Source of the DNA: Comamonadaceae bacterium 2PF
GTDB taxonomy: Bacteria > Pseudomonadota > Gammaproteobacteria > Burkholderiales > Burkholderiaceae_C
NCBI GenBank assembly: GCA_005502875.1
Contig: SCMV01000046.1
Location: forward strand, 1 to 32,240
DNA: 32,240 nt
Direction: 5' to 3'
In this document: in pieces, positions 17,652 to 26,573 of the stretch
Numbering within the stretch: position 1 is the first letter of the stretch
Layout: each line of letters opens with the position of its first letter
Position numbers and translations under genes: made by a program
The notes under the pieces: generated by a model
Seen by the model: the letters and a program-made list of their open reading frames with translations, nothing else
Database searches by the model: none
Told to the model about the DNA's origin: nothing

Positions 17652-20600
17652 TCAGAACAGGTCCTGGGTGTGGATGACCCGGCGAAGCTCGGGCGCGAAG
17701 ACGCCGAAGGTGGCCTTGGCGCCCGGGTCGCGATCGTTCGCGCTGGGGCAGCTGCCACCAGAGCCCAGCGGCCCCCGCAGCCAGGCCGCACCCGCGCCGC
17801 TGGTGTTCGGGTGGGTGCCCACGCAAGCGCGATCGGTGCTGGTCAGCCCCAGGTTGAGCGACACGTCCACCGTCCCGGTGACGCCCGCAGGTGGCGCCCC
17901 CAGGCGCAGCGTGCCCCGACCCGACTGCAAGGCCACGGCCTGGGGCTGGCCGAGCAGCATCAGCTGGGTGACGGGCGGGGTGGCGAAGGCCGCCATGGCC
18001 TGACCCGCCTGGTTGCGGTGATGGGACAGCCCCACCGATGCGCTCGGAACGCGCGTGCAGCCATCGGCGTCGTTGTGCACCCAGCTCTTGCCGCTCCAAT
18101 GCTGGGCCTGCACGCTCATGTCCAGCGGCGCTCTCTCGGAGCCGTAGGCGTCGCTGAGGACGAGGCGACCGCTGCGCACGGGCCAGGCCCCAACGAGGTT
18201 CTGCGTCGATGCAGCGCCGTCGCTTCGCGCGATGCCCAGCTGTGCGGTCAGCGGGGCGGAGAGCTTTTGGCTGAAGGTGTAGCTCGGCGCCGAGGCCGCT
18301 TGCCCGACCCCTGCCGTGAACTGGCTGGCAGACAGCCCGCTGGTGCTCAAGGAGCCGCTGCCGGCGGCCCCGGCGTCGAGCTGCCAGGTGACGGCACTGG
18401 CGTGGATCGGGGTGAGCGCGCCGCTGCCATCGAAGTTGCGGGTGACGTCGCCTTGCGCGTTGCGCGCGGTGACCGTCAGGGCCTGCAAGGGTTGGCCGCT
18501 GTAGCTGAAACTGCCGCAGCCAGCGGTGAGAGAGGGCTCGAAGTAGGCCGGCACGAAAGGCCCGAGATCGGCGCTTTGGCCGCCTGGGGCCAGGCCGCTG
18601 CCCAAGAAGCCGCCCGCGAGATCCAGGGTGGCGCTCACCCGGCCTTTGCCCACCTCGCTCCACTGCACGTCGTTGAGCGTGGCCTCACCCGACTGCCCGA
18701 ACGAGGCGGCCGTCAAGGGCGCCCCGTTGGAGGTGCCGGTGCCGCTGAGCGTGCCTGACCTGGCGCCTGTGCCGGTGGGCTCGCTCAGGCTCCAGCTCAA
18801 CTGCACGGGGTGAGCGCCGGCCGAGTCGATGCGGCCAAAGCCGGGCGTGAGCACGTTCAGGCTGTTGATGGCCATCAGGCGCAGCGAAAACGACTGGCCT
18901 GCCAGGATGGGCCCGGCGCCAGCGCCGGCCCTGTCCACCGCGAAGCCAGCCGGTGCGACGACGAAGGTGGTGGAGCCCGACATGCCCGCATCCGGATCGT
19001 TGGCTGCACCGTGCACCGTTGCCTTGAGCCGAAGCTGTCCCACATCGGCGTAGGCCAGGGCGACTTCTGCGCTGCCGTCGGACTGAAAAGCCAGCGTCAT
19101 CGAGCGCCCGGTGGCGTCGCAGGCCTGCGACCCCGAGCCGCTGGCGTTGAGCGCCTGCGAGGCCAGCCGCACCGGGACATTGGCCGAGGAAGGGTTGAGG
19201 TGCTCGCACGACATCGTCACCGACTGAGCGCCTGTGAAGGCCGGCACGCAAGCCGTCTGGTCGGTGTTCGAGCGAACGGCGGTGATGCGCGCGCTGACCC
19301 CGCTGCCCTCTGCAACGTGGTTCGGCACTTGCAGCACGAAGCCCGAGCGGCTGACCTGGTGCGAACACGACGCAGCTGCGGTGGCGCCGGTGCCCAGCGC
19401 GCAGTACAGGGCCGAGCTGTCGCCCGCGCTCGCCGACAGCCCGCTGACGGACAGCGGCACCACCCCGCCAGCGGGTGGGCGCGTGACCTGCAGCGCCACG
19501 TTCACGCTCGACTGCCCGGCCGGGATCGTGAAGCCGATGGACGTGCCGGGTGAAGCCTGCGTGCCGCTGCCGCCGACCACGAGCGTGCCGCTGAGGCCCT
19601 GGGTGAAAGCTGTCTGGCAGTCGGTGCTGCCACATGCCTTGATGGTGAAGGTGCTGGGCGCGCAGGTCAGCCCCGAGGCCGGGCCGCTGAGTTCGACGTG
19701 TTTGAGCGGCGGCACGACCGGGATGCGGCAGTCGCTGGAAGGCGTGGCGGCGGCGCCGAACTGGCAGAGCGTGCTGGGCGAGGCCACCGCAACGGGCAGG
19801 GCGATCGGCAGCGAGATTTCCAGCATGCCGTTGCTGGGGCGTGCGTTGATCGGCAGCGTGATCTGCGTGCTGCTGGCGTTGGCCGGGATGGTGAAGGCCT
19901 GCAGCGTGCCGTTGGACAGCAGCAGGGTGCCGGTCACGCCTCGGGTGTAGGGGGTGCCGCAGCCGCTGCTGCCCTCGCAGGCCTGGATGGTCAGCGTCAG
20001 GCTCTGCCCCACTTCCACCTGCGACACGGTGGTGGACACCTGGAAGTGATCCAGCGGGCGCAGGGCCCCCACGCCGATCACGATGGGCCCGGCGTCCCAG
20101 CCGATGTAGGTGTAGCCCGGGACCTTGTTGTCGACCAGGTCACCCAGGCTGTAGGCCGACAACTCGTGCCCCAGCCTGACGTCGTCGGTGCGCACCCACT
20201 TGAGGTCCCGATCGAACACATGCAGGGTGTTGGCGCCCTCCAGAAAGTACAGCTGCAACTCTTCGTACCCGATCATGTGCTGCAGCTTGCTGGTCAGCGT
20301 CTGACCCGCCCACGGGCCGTTGGTGAAGGCCTTGGCCGTGGAGTCCTTGAGCAGCCAACCGCCCGCGTAGACGTAGTAGCTCAGGGATCCGTCCGGGTCG
20401 AGCATCACGAACACGTCATCGCCCATCGCCAGCACCTTGGGGTTGTTGACGACGTAGGCCCCGGCGTGCGGGCCGACCGGATCCAGGTAGAGCGGGTAGC
20501 CGATCCGCAGCACGTACGGGTTGGCGAACAGGGAGTTCGCGTACCAGTCGAAGTAGTGGTTCCTCACCGCGTCGGAGGGGTCGATGATGTTGAGGTCCCA

Positions 20601-20957
20601 GTCCTCGGAGACGTCGCGCGCCCGAACGCCCTCGGCGGCGCTGCCCAGCAGGTAGGGTGAGTTGAGCAAAGCCTTCCACAGGTTGTCGCAGGTCTGCTTG
20701 ACGCTGCTGACCACCGCCGCAGGAAAGAGGCTGCGCGTTTGCAGGGACGGGCAGACGTCGAACTCCAGGCCTCCCAGGTGCTCTGCGGGGTAGATGGTCT
20801 GGGCGCCCACCTTGTAGCGCCCCCACTCGTTCCATCGGGCGGTGAAGGTGTAGTTGCCCGCGTAGGTGTAGGCCTGCGCCGAGGGCAGCCAAGCCAGGCC
20901 CGCCAGCCAGCAGCCCAAAGCGGCCAGTGCAAGTCGACTCAAACGTGAGGGCGTCAT
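17652..20957 (-). CDS. large secreted DUF6701 (MshQ-like) protein with an extra N-terminal domain
   Basis: An 1,101-residue protein. A signal peptide (1-29, LAALGCWLAGLAWLPSAQA) precedes a domain at about 30-295 that matches the separate 297-residue secreted protein. At about 300-520 lie two Ig-like repeats with Cys pairs (TIQACEGSSGCGTPYTRG and TIKACGSTDCQTAFTQG). From about 800 to the end is a DUF6701/MshQ-type region (PFVPAYFEPSLTAGCGSFSY, then QALTVTARNAQGDVTRNFDG, ending with ATFGVFAPELRRVIH). DUF6701 proteins are linked to MSHA-type pili and surface adhesion, but no pilus genes are near. It is probably a surface or periplasmic adhesion-like protein stabilised by disulfides. The start at 20957 is chosen for the signal peptide, and the frame stays open for 38 further codons. 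A TetR gene is divergent. Confidence 0.75.
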   Translation of the reverse strand: MTPSRLSRLALAALGCWLAGLAWLPSAQAYTYAGNYTFTARWNEWGRYKVGAQTIYPAEHLGGLEFDVCPSLQTRSLFPAAVVSSVKQTCDNLWKALLNSPYLLGSAAEGVRARDVSEDWDLNIIDPSDAVRNHYFDWYANSLFANPYVLRIGYPLYLDPVGPHAGAYVVNNPKVLAMGDDVFVMLDPDGSLSYYVYAGGWLLKDSTAKAFTNGPWAGQTLTSKLQHMIGYEELQLYFLEGANTLHVFDRDLKWVRTDDVRLGHELSAYSLGDLVDNKVPGYTYIGWDAGPIVIGVGALRPLDHFQVSTTVSQVEVGQSLTLTIQACEGSSGCGTPYTRGVTGTLLLSNGTLQAFTIPANASSTQITLPINARPSNGMLEISLPIALPVAVASPSTLCQFGAAATPSSDCRIPVVPPLKHVELSGPASGLTCAPSTFTIKACGSTDCQTAFTQGLSGTLVVGGSGTQASPGTSIGFTIPAGQSSVNVALQVTRPPAGGVVPLSVSGLSASAGDSSALYCALGTGATAAASCSHQVSRSGFVLQVPNHVAEGSGVSARITAVRSNTDQTACVPAFTGAQSVTMSCEHLNPSSANVPVRLASQALNASGSGSQACDATGRSMTLAFQSDGSAEVALAYADVGQLRLKATVHGAANDPDAGMSGSTTFVVAPAGFAVDRAGAGAGPILAGQSFSLRLMAINSLNVLTPGFGRIDSAGAHPVQLSWSLSEPTGTGARSGTLSGTGTSNGAPLTAASFGQSGEATLNDVQWSEVGKGRVSATLDLAGGFLGSGLAPGGQSADLGPFVPAYFEPSLTAGCGSFSYSGQPLQALTVTARNAQGDVTRNFDGSGALTPIHASAVTWQLDAGAAGSGSLSTSGLSASQFTAGVGQAASAPSYTFSQKLSAPLTAQLGIARSDGAASTQNLVGAWPVRSGRLVLSDAYGSERAPLDMSVQAQHWSGKSWVHNDADGCTRVPSASVGLSHHRNQAGQAMAAFATPPVTQLMLLGQPQAVALQSGRGTLRLGAPPAGVTGTVDVSLNLGLTSTDRACVGTHPNTSGAGAAWLRGPLGSGGSCPSANDRDPGAKATFGVFAPELRRVIHTQDLF

Positions 20958-21040
20958 GTCGGTGTCATGCCGGCGCCTGTCGCGGCGAGGGCACACCTGC
21001 GGTCGCGGCTTGCGCCTCCTGATTCGTTGCTCGATTGTGA

Positions 21041-21054
21041 TTACATATATGTAA
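21041..21054. promoter_or_regulatory. perfect 14-bp palindrome, candidate TetR operator
   Basis: TTACATATATGTAA lies in the gap between the divergent TetR gene and the DUF6701-like gene. On the minus strand TTGCAT (complement of 21067-21062) and TGTAAT (complement of 21045-21040), 16 bases apart, resemble -35 and -10 boxes for the large gene. The palindrome would therefore overlap the -10 region, as repressors commonly do. Binding by the neighbouring TetR protein is inference. Confidence 0.55.
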
Positions 21055-21312
21055 CGTATAAATGCAATCAAGGAGGGTTGAGACGAAGCCTGTGGTGCGT
21101 TTGATCCAGAGAAAATCGGGAATGGATCGTGAATTTGTCGTTACTGCATTGAAATGAAAAAGCAGAACGAAACGCGTTGGATGACCCGTGGTGGGCCGAG
21201 CTCGGGCCATCGGGCGCATCCGCCTGCATCGGGGCAGCATGGCTTTCGGGCATCATGGTCGGCACCACGGTCATCACCGAGGCGTTCCCATCGCCTCCCG
21301 TTGTTCCTGCTC

Positions 21313-22023
21313 ATGCCCCGCAACCCTCGCGCGTCGGTCCCTGAACCCCCTGGCACCCGAGCCCGGGGCAGGGTGGGGCGCCCGCCAAAAACCTACGTCG
21401 AGACCGAAGAGCTGCGAGGCCGCATCAAGGCGGCTGCGGCCAAGGTGTTCGCCGAGCGGGGCTACCACGGCCTGGCCGTCGAAGCCATCGTCCAGGAGGC
21501 GTCGCTGTCTCGCCCGACCTTCTACCGGTACTTCGCCAACGTCGACGAGGTGCTCAACCAGGTCTTCACGGAGGTCCATGCCCGCCTGGTTCACGAGGTC
21601 CGCACAGCCGTGGGGGCCGCCTCCGACCCGATGGGCAAGGTCGAGGCCGGTTTGTTGGCCTGGCGGGGCTGGTGCGAGTGGGTGGGGCCGATGCTGGGCT
21701 CGATCTACGCAGAGATGCACAACGCCACGTCTCCGGCCTACCACCACCGCAATTCGGTGATCGCGCTCATCGTGGCCGAGGTCGATGCGGCCTATGCGCA
21801 AATCGGGCGCGGCAAGATCTCCCGCCTGCTCGTCGAAACATTCGTCGTGGGCGTGGAGCACCTGGGCTACCAGTACCACCTGGGCAGCCATGCGGACAAG
21901 GCGCAGGCCTGGGCCGACACCCGCAAGGCGATGTTGCGGCTGGCCATCGGCATGCTCGGCGCCCGCCCTGAGTGGCAGGCTGCCGTCCTCCTGGCCGATC
22001 AACTGGGCATTGACCTGGACTGA
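21313..22023 (+). CDS. TetR-family transcriptional regulator
   Basis: A 236-residue protein. After a basic N-terminus (RARGRVGRPPKTYVE) comes a TetR DNA-binding domain: ELRGRIKAAAAKVFAERGYHG, then VEAIVQEASLSRPTFYRYFAN, where the last part is the recognition helix. The helical C-terminal half would bind a ligand and dimerise. It is divergent from the large secreted-protein gene, and a perfect palindrome lies between, so it probably represses that gene and perhaps itself. An open frame reaches back to an ATG at 21154, but the extra 53 residues are Arg/Ser/His-rich and look non-coding. Neither start has a convincing ribosome site. Confidence 0.85.
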   Translation: MPRNPRASVPEPPGTRARGRVGRPPKTYVETEELRGRIKAAAAKVFAERGYHGLAVEAIVQEASLSRPTFYRYFANVDEVLNQVFTEVHARLVHEVRTAVGAASDPMGKVEAGLLAWRGWCEWVGPMLGSIYAEMHNATSPAYHHRNSVIALIVAEVDAAYAQIGRGKISRLLVETFVVGVEHLGYQYHLGSHADKAQAWADTRKAMLRLAIGMLGARPEWQAAVLLADQLGIDLD

Positions 22024-22090
22024 GTTGCTCGCTTGCGCCTGAGGCAAGTCTCAGCCGACAATTTCCGGAAAACCATCCACCAGGGCGCGC

Positions 22091-23707
22091 ATGAGCGACA
22101 CCACCGTCGGCAACGATCACCCCGCCACCGAGGCCGACGTCACGCTGGCCTACCTCCTGCGGCGCATGCGCAGCAAGAGCGACTTTCCGGCCCTGTCTGC
22201 GTCCGTTGCCCGCGTGCAGGCGCTGTCCGAATCGGAGACCGACAGCCTGCAGTCCCTGTGCGACGAGGTCCTCAAGGACGTGGCCCTGACGCAAAAGCTG
22301 CTGCGAGTGGTCAACACGGCGCACTACCGCCGCGCGGGCAGCGACCCCATCAGCACCATCTCGCGCGCCGTCAGCCTGATCGGCGTGGGCGGTGTGCGCA
22401 ACCTGGCGCTGTCGCTGATGCTGCTCGACCACATGCAGGACCAGGGGCACGCTCACCAGCTCAAGCAGGCTTTCCTGCACACGGTGATGGCGGGCACGCT
22501 GGCCAGCGAACTCGCGGTCAACCCGCGCGAGGCCGAGGAGGTGTTCGTCGGGGCGCTGTTCCGGCGACTGGGCTGGTTGCTGGTGGCCTTTTACCTGCCC
22601 GACGACGCCGAGCAGATCCGCCAGCGTGGCGGTGAGCCGGGCCTGGCTTCGACCGCCGACAGCGCCCGCATCGTCCAGCAGGTGCTGGGCGTGGGCCTGG
22701 AGGCGCTGGCCGACCACGTGGGCCGCGAGTGGGGCCTGCCCGCCGACCTGCTGGCCAGCATGCGCTCTCCCGGCGAGGTCGTGCCCACGCATTCGCTCGC
22801 AGGCCACCCCAGTCGCGTGCACTGGCTGGCCAGCCTGGCGCAGTCGGCCTCGGACGCCATGCTGCACACCGAGCCAGCGCAACTGGGCGACGTCCTGCTC
22901 AAACTGCAGCGCCGCTACCAGGTGGCGCTGGGCCTGGAGGGGGACGTGCTCCAGGAAGCCGCCGGGCGCTCGCGTCAGCGCCTGAGCGACCTCACGCGAG
23001 CGCTCAGCATCTCGGTGCCCGCCGCGTCGCCCGCCGAGCGCCTGCTCGACCTGTTCTACGTGGATGCGCCCAACGAGGGCCAGGGCGCCAACGCCACCCC
23101 TGGGGAGCTGGCCGACGAGGTGGAGCTCAGCGCCCTGAGCCAGGAGCCCGTTGACCAGGCCATGGACCGCGAGGCCATCCTCACCCACGGCATCCAGGAC
23201 ATCACCAACACCCTGGTCGAGTCGTTCAAGCTGCAGACGGTGCTGCACATGGTGCTCGAGACGATCTGGCGCGGCCTGGGCGCCCGCCGCGTCATCTTCT
23301 GCCTGCGCGACGCCAAGACCAACACCTTGGTGGGCCGCCTGGGCCTGGGCGAAGGCGCCGACGTGCTCAAGGCGGCATTTCAGATCGGCCTGAACGTGCA
23401 GCCTGGCCAGCAGCCTGACCTGTTTGCTGCCGTGTGCCACCGCAACGTCGACACGCTGATCGCCGACGCCAGCGTGGCCGCCGTGGTGCGCCTGCTGCCC
23501 GGCTGGTTCCGGACCCACGTGCAAGCGCCGACCTTCCTGGTGCTGCCGCTGTGGATGAAGCGGCCCAACCAGCCTGACGTGGTGCTGGGCATGATCTACG
23601 TCGACCAGGCCGAGGCGGGCAGCCTGGTGCTGGACGAGCGCACCCTGTCGCTGCTGCGCACGCTGCGCAACCAGGTCATCATGGCCTTCAAGCAGACGGC
23701 CGGTTGA
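22091..23707 (+). CDS. HDOD-domain signalling protein with C-terminal GAF-like domain
   Basis: A 538-residue protein. Residues about 20-220 form an HDOD domain (FPALSASVARVQALSESETDS, LLRVVNTAHYRR, ISRAVSLIGVGGVRNLALSLM). Residues about 355-535 look like a GAF sensor (TLVESFKLQTVLHMVLETIW, RRVIFCLRDAKTNTLVG, VVLGMIYVDQ). HDOD proteins are non-catalytic relatives of HD phosphohydrolases that take part in stress and motility signalling. No partner is encoded beside it. It starts 67 bases after the TetR gene, on the same strand, with only a weak ribosome site. Confidence 0.85.
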   Translation: MSDTTVGNDHPATEADVTLAYLLRRMRSKSDFPALSASVARVQALSESETDSLQSLCDEVLKDVALTQKLLRVVNTAHYRRAGSDPISTISRAVSLIGVGGVRNLALSLMLLDHMQDQGHAHQLKQAFLHTVMAGTLASELAVNPREAEEVFVGALFRRLGWLLVAFYLPDDAEQIRQRGGEPGLASTADSARIVQQVLGVGLEALADHVGREWGLPADLLASMRSPGEVVPTHSLAGHPSRVHWLASLAQSASDAMLHTEPAQLGDVLLKLQRRYQVALGLEGDVLQEAAGRSRQRLSDLTRALSISVPAASPAERLLDLFYVDAPNEGQGANATPGELADEVELSALSQEPVDQAMDREAILTHGIQDITNTLVESFKLQTVLHMVLETIWRGLGARRVIFCLRDAKTNTLVGRLGLGEGADVLKAAFQIGLNVQPGQQPDLFAAVCHRNVDTLIADASVAAVVRLLPGWFRTHVQAPTFLVLPLWMKRPNQPDVVLGMIYVDQAEAGSLVLDERTLSLLRTLRNQVIMAFKQTAG

Positions 23708-23735
23708 TGGCGCGGTGACCGGCACCAGGCACGGC

Positions 23736-23741
23736 TATCAT
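23736..23741 (+). promoter_or_regulatory. candidate -10 box of trmL
   Basis: TATCAT lies 8 bases before the trmL ATG. If this is the -10 element, transcription would begin at or next to the start codon, giving a leaderless or nearly leaderless message, which fits the absence of a ribosome site. No good -35 box was seen. Confidence 0.35.
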
Positions 23742-23749
23742 CGCGCCCC

Positions 23750-24220
23750 ATGTTCCGCATCGTCCTGGTCCACCCCGAAATCCCGCCCAACACCGGCAAC
23801 GTCATCCGGCTGGCGGCCAACACCGGGTGTGAGCTGCACCTCATCGAGCCGCTGGGTTTTTCGATGGACGACAAGCTGTTGCGCCGGGCCGGGCTCGATT
23901 ACCACGAGCACGCGCCGGTCAGGCGCCACGCCAGCTGGCAGGCCTTCCTGGATGCGATGCTGCCTGATGTGTCGCGCATGTTTGCTTTCACCACGCGGGG
24001 CAGCAGGCCCTTCGGCGAGGTGGCCTGGCAGGCGGGTGACTGGCTGGTGTTCGGCTGCGAAACGGCGGGCCTGCCGCCCGAGTTGCGCGAGACCTTCCCG
24101 CTGCCACAGCGCGTGCGCCTGCCCATGCGGGCCGACCAGCGCAGCCTCAACCTGAGCAACGCGGTGGCGGTGGCGGTGTTCGAGGCCTGGCGCCAGAACG
24201 GCTACGCGGGCGGGGGCTGA
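23750..24220 (+). CDS. trmL: tRNA (cytidine/uridine-34 2'-O)-methyltransferase TrmL
   Basis: A 156-residue SPOUT-family enzyme of the usual TrmL length. Features seen are the N-terminal VHPEIPPNTGNVIRLAANTG, the knot motif LVFGCETAGLP and the SAM-binding end LPMRADQRSLNLSNAVAVAVFE. It methylates the ribose of the wobble base in tRNA-Leu isoacceptors, using SAM, in the cytoplasm. It converges with gpsA, 51 bases away. Confidence 0.95.
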   Translation: MFRIVLVHPEIPPNTGNVIRLAANTGCELHLIEPLGFSMDDKLLRRAGLDYHEHAPVRRHASWQAFLDAMLPDVSRMFAFTTRGSRPFGEVAWQAGDWLVFGCETAGLPPELRETFPLPQRVRLPMRADQRSLNLSNAVAVAVFEAWRQNGYAGGG

Positions 24221-24271
24221 TCAGCCCGAGCACGCGCGGTGACGGGCGTCAGGCGTTCACGGGGCTGGCGT

Positions 24272-25267
24272 TCAGCCTTCGGCCTTGGCCTCGCGGCGCA
24301 TCAGCGCGCCCACGGCTTCGGCCGGGCCCATGCGGCCTTCCAGCACGGCCACCACGGCTTCGGTGATGGGCATGCTCACGCCCAGGGCCTGTGCGCGCTG
24401 CCACACGGTGGGCGCGGTGTAGACGCCCTCGGCCACGTGCCCCAGCTCGTGCAGGATCTGATCCAGCGGCTTGCCCGTGGCCAGTTGCAGCCCCACGTTG
24501 CGGTTGCGCGAGAGGCTGCCTGTGGCGGTCAGCACCAGGTCACCCAGGCCCGACAGGCCCATGAAGGTGTCAGGCCGCGCACCCAGGGCCACGCCCAGGC
24601 GGGTCATCTCGGCCAGGCCGCGTGTGATGAGGGCTGCGCGGGCGTTCAGGCCCAGCTCCAGCCCGTCGGCGATGCCCGTGGCGATCGCCAGCACGTTCTT
24701 GACCGCGCCGCCCACTTCCACGCCGACCGGGTCGGGCGAGGTGTAGACGCGCAGCGAATCGGAGTGGAAGGTGCGCACGGCCAGCTCGCCCAAGGACGCG
24801 TCGGGGCTGGCGGCGACCAGCGCGGTCGGGCGGCCGATGGCCACCTCGTGCGCGAAGCTCGGACCGGAGAGCACCCCGGTGCGCGCCTGCGGGCTCACGG
24901 CCCGCGCGATTTCATGCCCCAGCCGACCGGTGCCTTTTTCGAAGCCCTTGCACAGCCACAGCGCGGCGGCATCAGTCGGCAGGCGCTGCAGCACCTCGGC
25001 CAGCGCCGCCATGGGCGTGCCGATGATGATCAGGCCTTGCCGAGCATGCGCGTGCGCCACGGCCTGAGCGAAGTCGGCCGAGACCTGCAGGGCATCAGGG
25101 AAGGGGGCGTCGGGCAGGTAGCGCGCGTTGCGGCGCGCTTGCTGCATCTCGCCCGCCTGGGCGGCGTCGCGCGCCCACAGGTGCACCGGCACGCCTTGGC
25201 GCGCCGCGCTGATGGCCAGCGCGGTGCCCCAGGCGCCGGCCCCCAGGACCGTGATCGGTGGGGTCAT
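24272..25267 (-). CDS. gpsA: glycerol-3-phosphate dehydrogenase [NAD(P)+]
   Basis: A 331-residue protein of full length. The N-terminal nucleotide-binding motif is [19 protein letters not shown]. The catalytic-Lys region is [19 protein letters not shown], followed by [15 protein letters not shown] and [15 protein letters not shown]. It reduces dihydroxyacetone phosphate to sn-glycerol-3-phosphate for phospholipid synthesis in the cytoplasm. It begins 4 bases after the secB stop, so the two form an operon, as in many proteobacteria. Confidence 0.97.
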   Translation of the reverse strand: MTPPITVLGAGAWGTALAISAARQGVPVHLWARDAAQAGEMQQARRNARYLPDAPFPDALQVSADFAQAVAHAHARQGLIIIGTPMAALAEVLQRLPTDAAALWLCKGFEKGTGRLGHEIARAVSPQARTGVLSGPSFAHEVAIGRPTALVAASPDASLGELAVRTFHSDSLRVYTSPDPVGVEVGGAVKNVLAIATGIADGLELGLNARAALITRGLAEMTRLGVALGARPDTFMGLSGLGDLVLTATGSLSRNRNVGLQLATGKPLDQILHELGHVAEGVYTAPTVWQRAQALGVSMPITEAVVAVLEGRMGPAEAVGALMRREAKAEG

Positions 25268-25271
25268 CCGC

Positions 25272-25721
25272 TCAGGCGTTGGCCTGCTGGGCAGCGGCTT
25301 GCTGCAGCTGCGACTCGTACATGGCCTGGAAGTTGACTTCGGTCAGGTGCACGGCGGGGAAGCCGGTGCGGTTGAGCGTGTCGGCCACGGTGGCGCGCAG
25401 GTAGGGGTAGACGATCTGCGGGCAGGCGATGGCGATGATCGGCTGCAGCTGCTCTTGGGGGATGTTGCGGATCTCGAACAGGCCGGCTTGCTTGGCTTCG
25501 ATCAGGAACAGCACCTTGTCGTTGACCTTGGCGGTCACGGTGGCGGTCACGGCCACTTCGTAGATGCCTTCGACCACCGGTTCGGCGTGCAGGTTCAGTT
25601 GCACGTCGATCTGGGGTTGGCCTTGCTCCAGCAGGATCTGCGGGGCGTTGGGCAGCTCCAGGGACAGGTCCTTGAGGTAGATGCGCTGGATGGCAAAGCT
25701 GGGCTGGGCTTGTTCGCTCAT
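25272..25721 (-). CDS. secB: protein-export chaperone SecB
   Basis: A 149-residue protein with the SecB signatures [34 protein letters not shown] and [20 protein letters not shown], ending in a Gln/Ala-rich helix. It keeps preproteins unfolded and delivers them to SecA. CATAAT on the minus strand about 80 bases upstream may be its -10 box. In many beta- and gamma-proteobacteria grxC lies directly upstream. Here a broken EAL gene and a tetR/DUF1304 pair intervene. Confidence 0.97.
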   Translation of the reverse strand: MSEQAQPSFAIQRIYLKDLSLELPNAPQILLEQGQPQIDVQLNLHAEPVVEGIYEVAVTATVTAKVNDKVLFLIEAKQAGLFEIRNIPQEQLQPIIAIACPQIVYPYLRATVADTLNRTGFPAVHLTEVNFQAMYESQLQQAAAQQANA

Positions 25722-25807
25722 GTCGATTCCTAGGATGGTTCGGTGGGCCCGGGCGTCGCAGGTTGCGCGCTCTGTCGGGCCTGTCTCCGGTGCGGGCGAT
25801 TATGGCG

Positions 25808-25837
25808 CAGCCCCGTGACAGGCCCGTCACAGGGCTG
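25808..25837. terminator. hairpin at the end of the EAL fragment
   Basis: CAGCCC-C-GTGAC (25808-25819) pairs with GTCAC-A-GGGCTG (25826-25837), an 11-bp stem with one mismatch and a 6-base loop. It overlaps the EAL remnant stop. No T-run follows, so it may be a remnant terminator or a regulatory structure upstream of secB. Confidence 0.35.
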
Positions 25838-26100
25838 AGGGGGGTGAGGCCTCAGGGTTTGCCCTCGCGTCCAGGTAGCGCAGCAGCTCGGGCAGCTTCA
25901 AGCCCGGGCTGTAGAGCCAGCCCTGGAACTGGTCGCAGCCCAACTCCTGCAACAAGGCCTGCTGGCTGGGCGTCTCGACGTATTCGGCGATGACGTTCAC
26001 GCCTCGCGAGGAACCCAGGCGCGCAACCGTGTGCACGATGTCTTGGTTGACCAGGTTGTGCATCGTTGCCGATGCACCTGTGCGTTTCAGGCCGCGCGCC
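25827..26100 (-). pseudogene. C-terminal remnant of an EAL-domain (c-di-GMP phosphodiesterase) gene
   Basis: About 78 residues match the last part of an EAL domain: NQDIVHTVARLGSSRGVNVIAEYVETPSQQ, then LGCDQFQGWLYSPGLKLPELLRYL. The catalytic EAL motif and most metal ligands would lie upstream but are missing. The sequence before the first Met (about 26064-26100) already departs from the family pattern, and the DUF1304 gene ends at 26113. It cannot be an active phosphodiesterase. It is probably a relic of a rearrangement that brought in the tetR/DUF1304 pair. Confidence 0.75.
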
Positions 26101-26112
26101 GCACGAGGGCGG

Positions 26113-26484
26113 TCAAAGCAGCATCAGGGTCAGCGCGATGCCGGCGGGCAGGGCCTGGATCGGCAGGATGCGCCAGCTCGCCGTGGCCCCCCCGAACACC
26201 CCTGCGACCACCACGCAGCCCAGGAAGAACACGCGGATGTCGGTGCCAGCGGCGCCCAGCCAGCAGCCCCAGGCCAGGCCGGCCGCCAAAAAGCCGTTGT
26301 AGAGACCCTGGTTGGCCGCCAGCACCCGGGTGGATTCGGCGAACTCGCGGGTCAGGCCGAAGGTCTTGCGCCCGGCCGGTTGGGTCCAAAGGAACATCTC
26401 CAGCACCAGAAAGCCCAGGTGCTGCAAGGCCACGAAGGCGGCGAGCCACAAGGCCAGGGTGGGTGCGAAGGTGGGGGTGTCCAT
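26113..26484 (-). CDS. DUF1304-family small membrane protein
   Basis: A 123-residue protein with about four membrane helices (LALWLAAFVALQHLGFLVLEM, GLYNGFLAAGLAWGCWLGA, VFFLGCVVVAGVFGGATA, LPIQALPAGIALTLML). The motif LTREFAESTRVLAANQGLYNG is characteristic of DUF1304. Function is unknown. The ATG at 26484 has AAGGT 9 bases upstream. It is divergent from a TetR gene across an AT-rich dyad, so that regulator probably represses it. Confidence 0.85.
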   Translation of the reverse strand: MDTPTFAPTLALWLAAFVALQHLGFLVLEMFLWTQPAGRKTFGLTREFAESTRVLAANQGLYNGFLAAGLAWGCWLGAAGTDIRVFFLGCVVVAGVFGGATASWRILPIQALPAGIALTLMLL

Positions 26485-26515
26485 GCGTTTGACCTTTGTC
26501 GGTGGGCTGTTGAGT

Positions 26516-26573
26516 TTTTTACTGTAAAGTACAAAAATCAACGCGTCAATGATTTTTGACTGTCAAGTAAAAA
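26516..26573. promoter_or_regulatory. nested inverted repeats between DUF1304 and tetR: candidate operator
   Basis: CAAAAATCA (26532-26540) and TGATTTTTG (26550-26558) form a perfect 9-bp dyad with a 9-base spacer. TTTTTACT (26516-26523) and AGTAAAAA (26566-26573) form an outer dyad about the same centre. The outer right arm ends on the A of the tetR ATG. The arrangement suits autoregulation and control of the divergent DUF1304 gene. Confidence 0.55.

Noticed and set aside
21767..23725. Minus-strand open frame of 652 codons opposite the HDOD gene
   Set aside because: It overlaps a clear HDOD-GAF protein on the plus strand and has the Gln/His/Arg-rich composition of antisense frames.
24239..25336. 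Plus-strand open frame opposite gpsA
   Set aside because: gpsA is unmistakable and complete on the minus strand.
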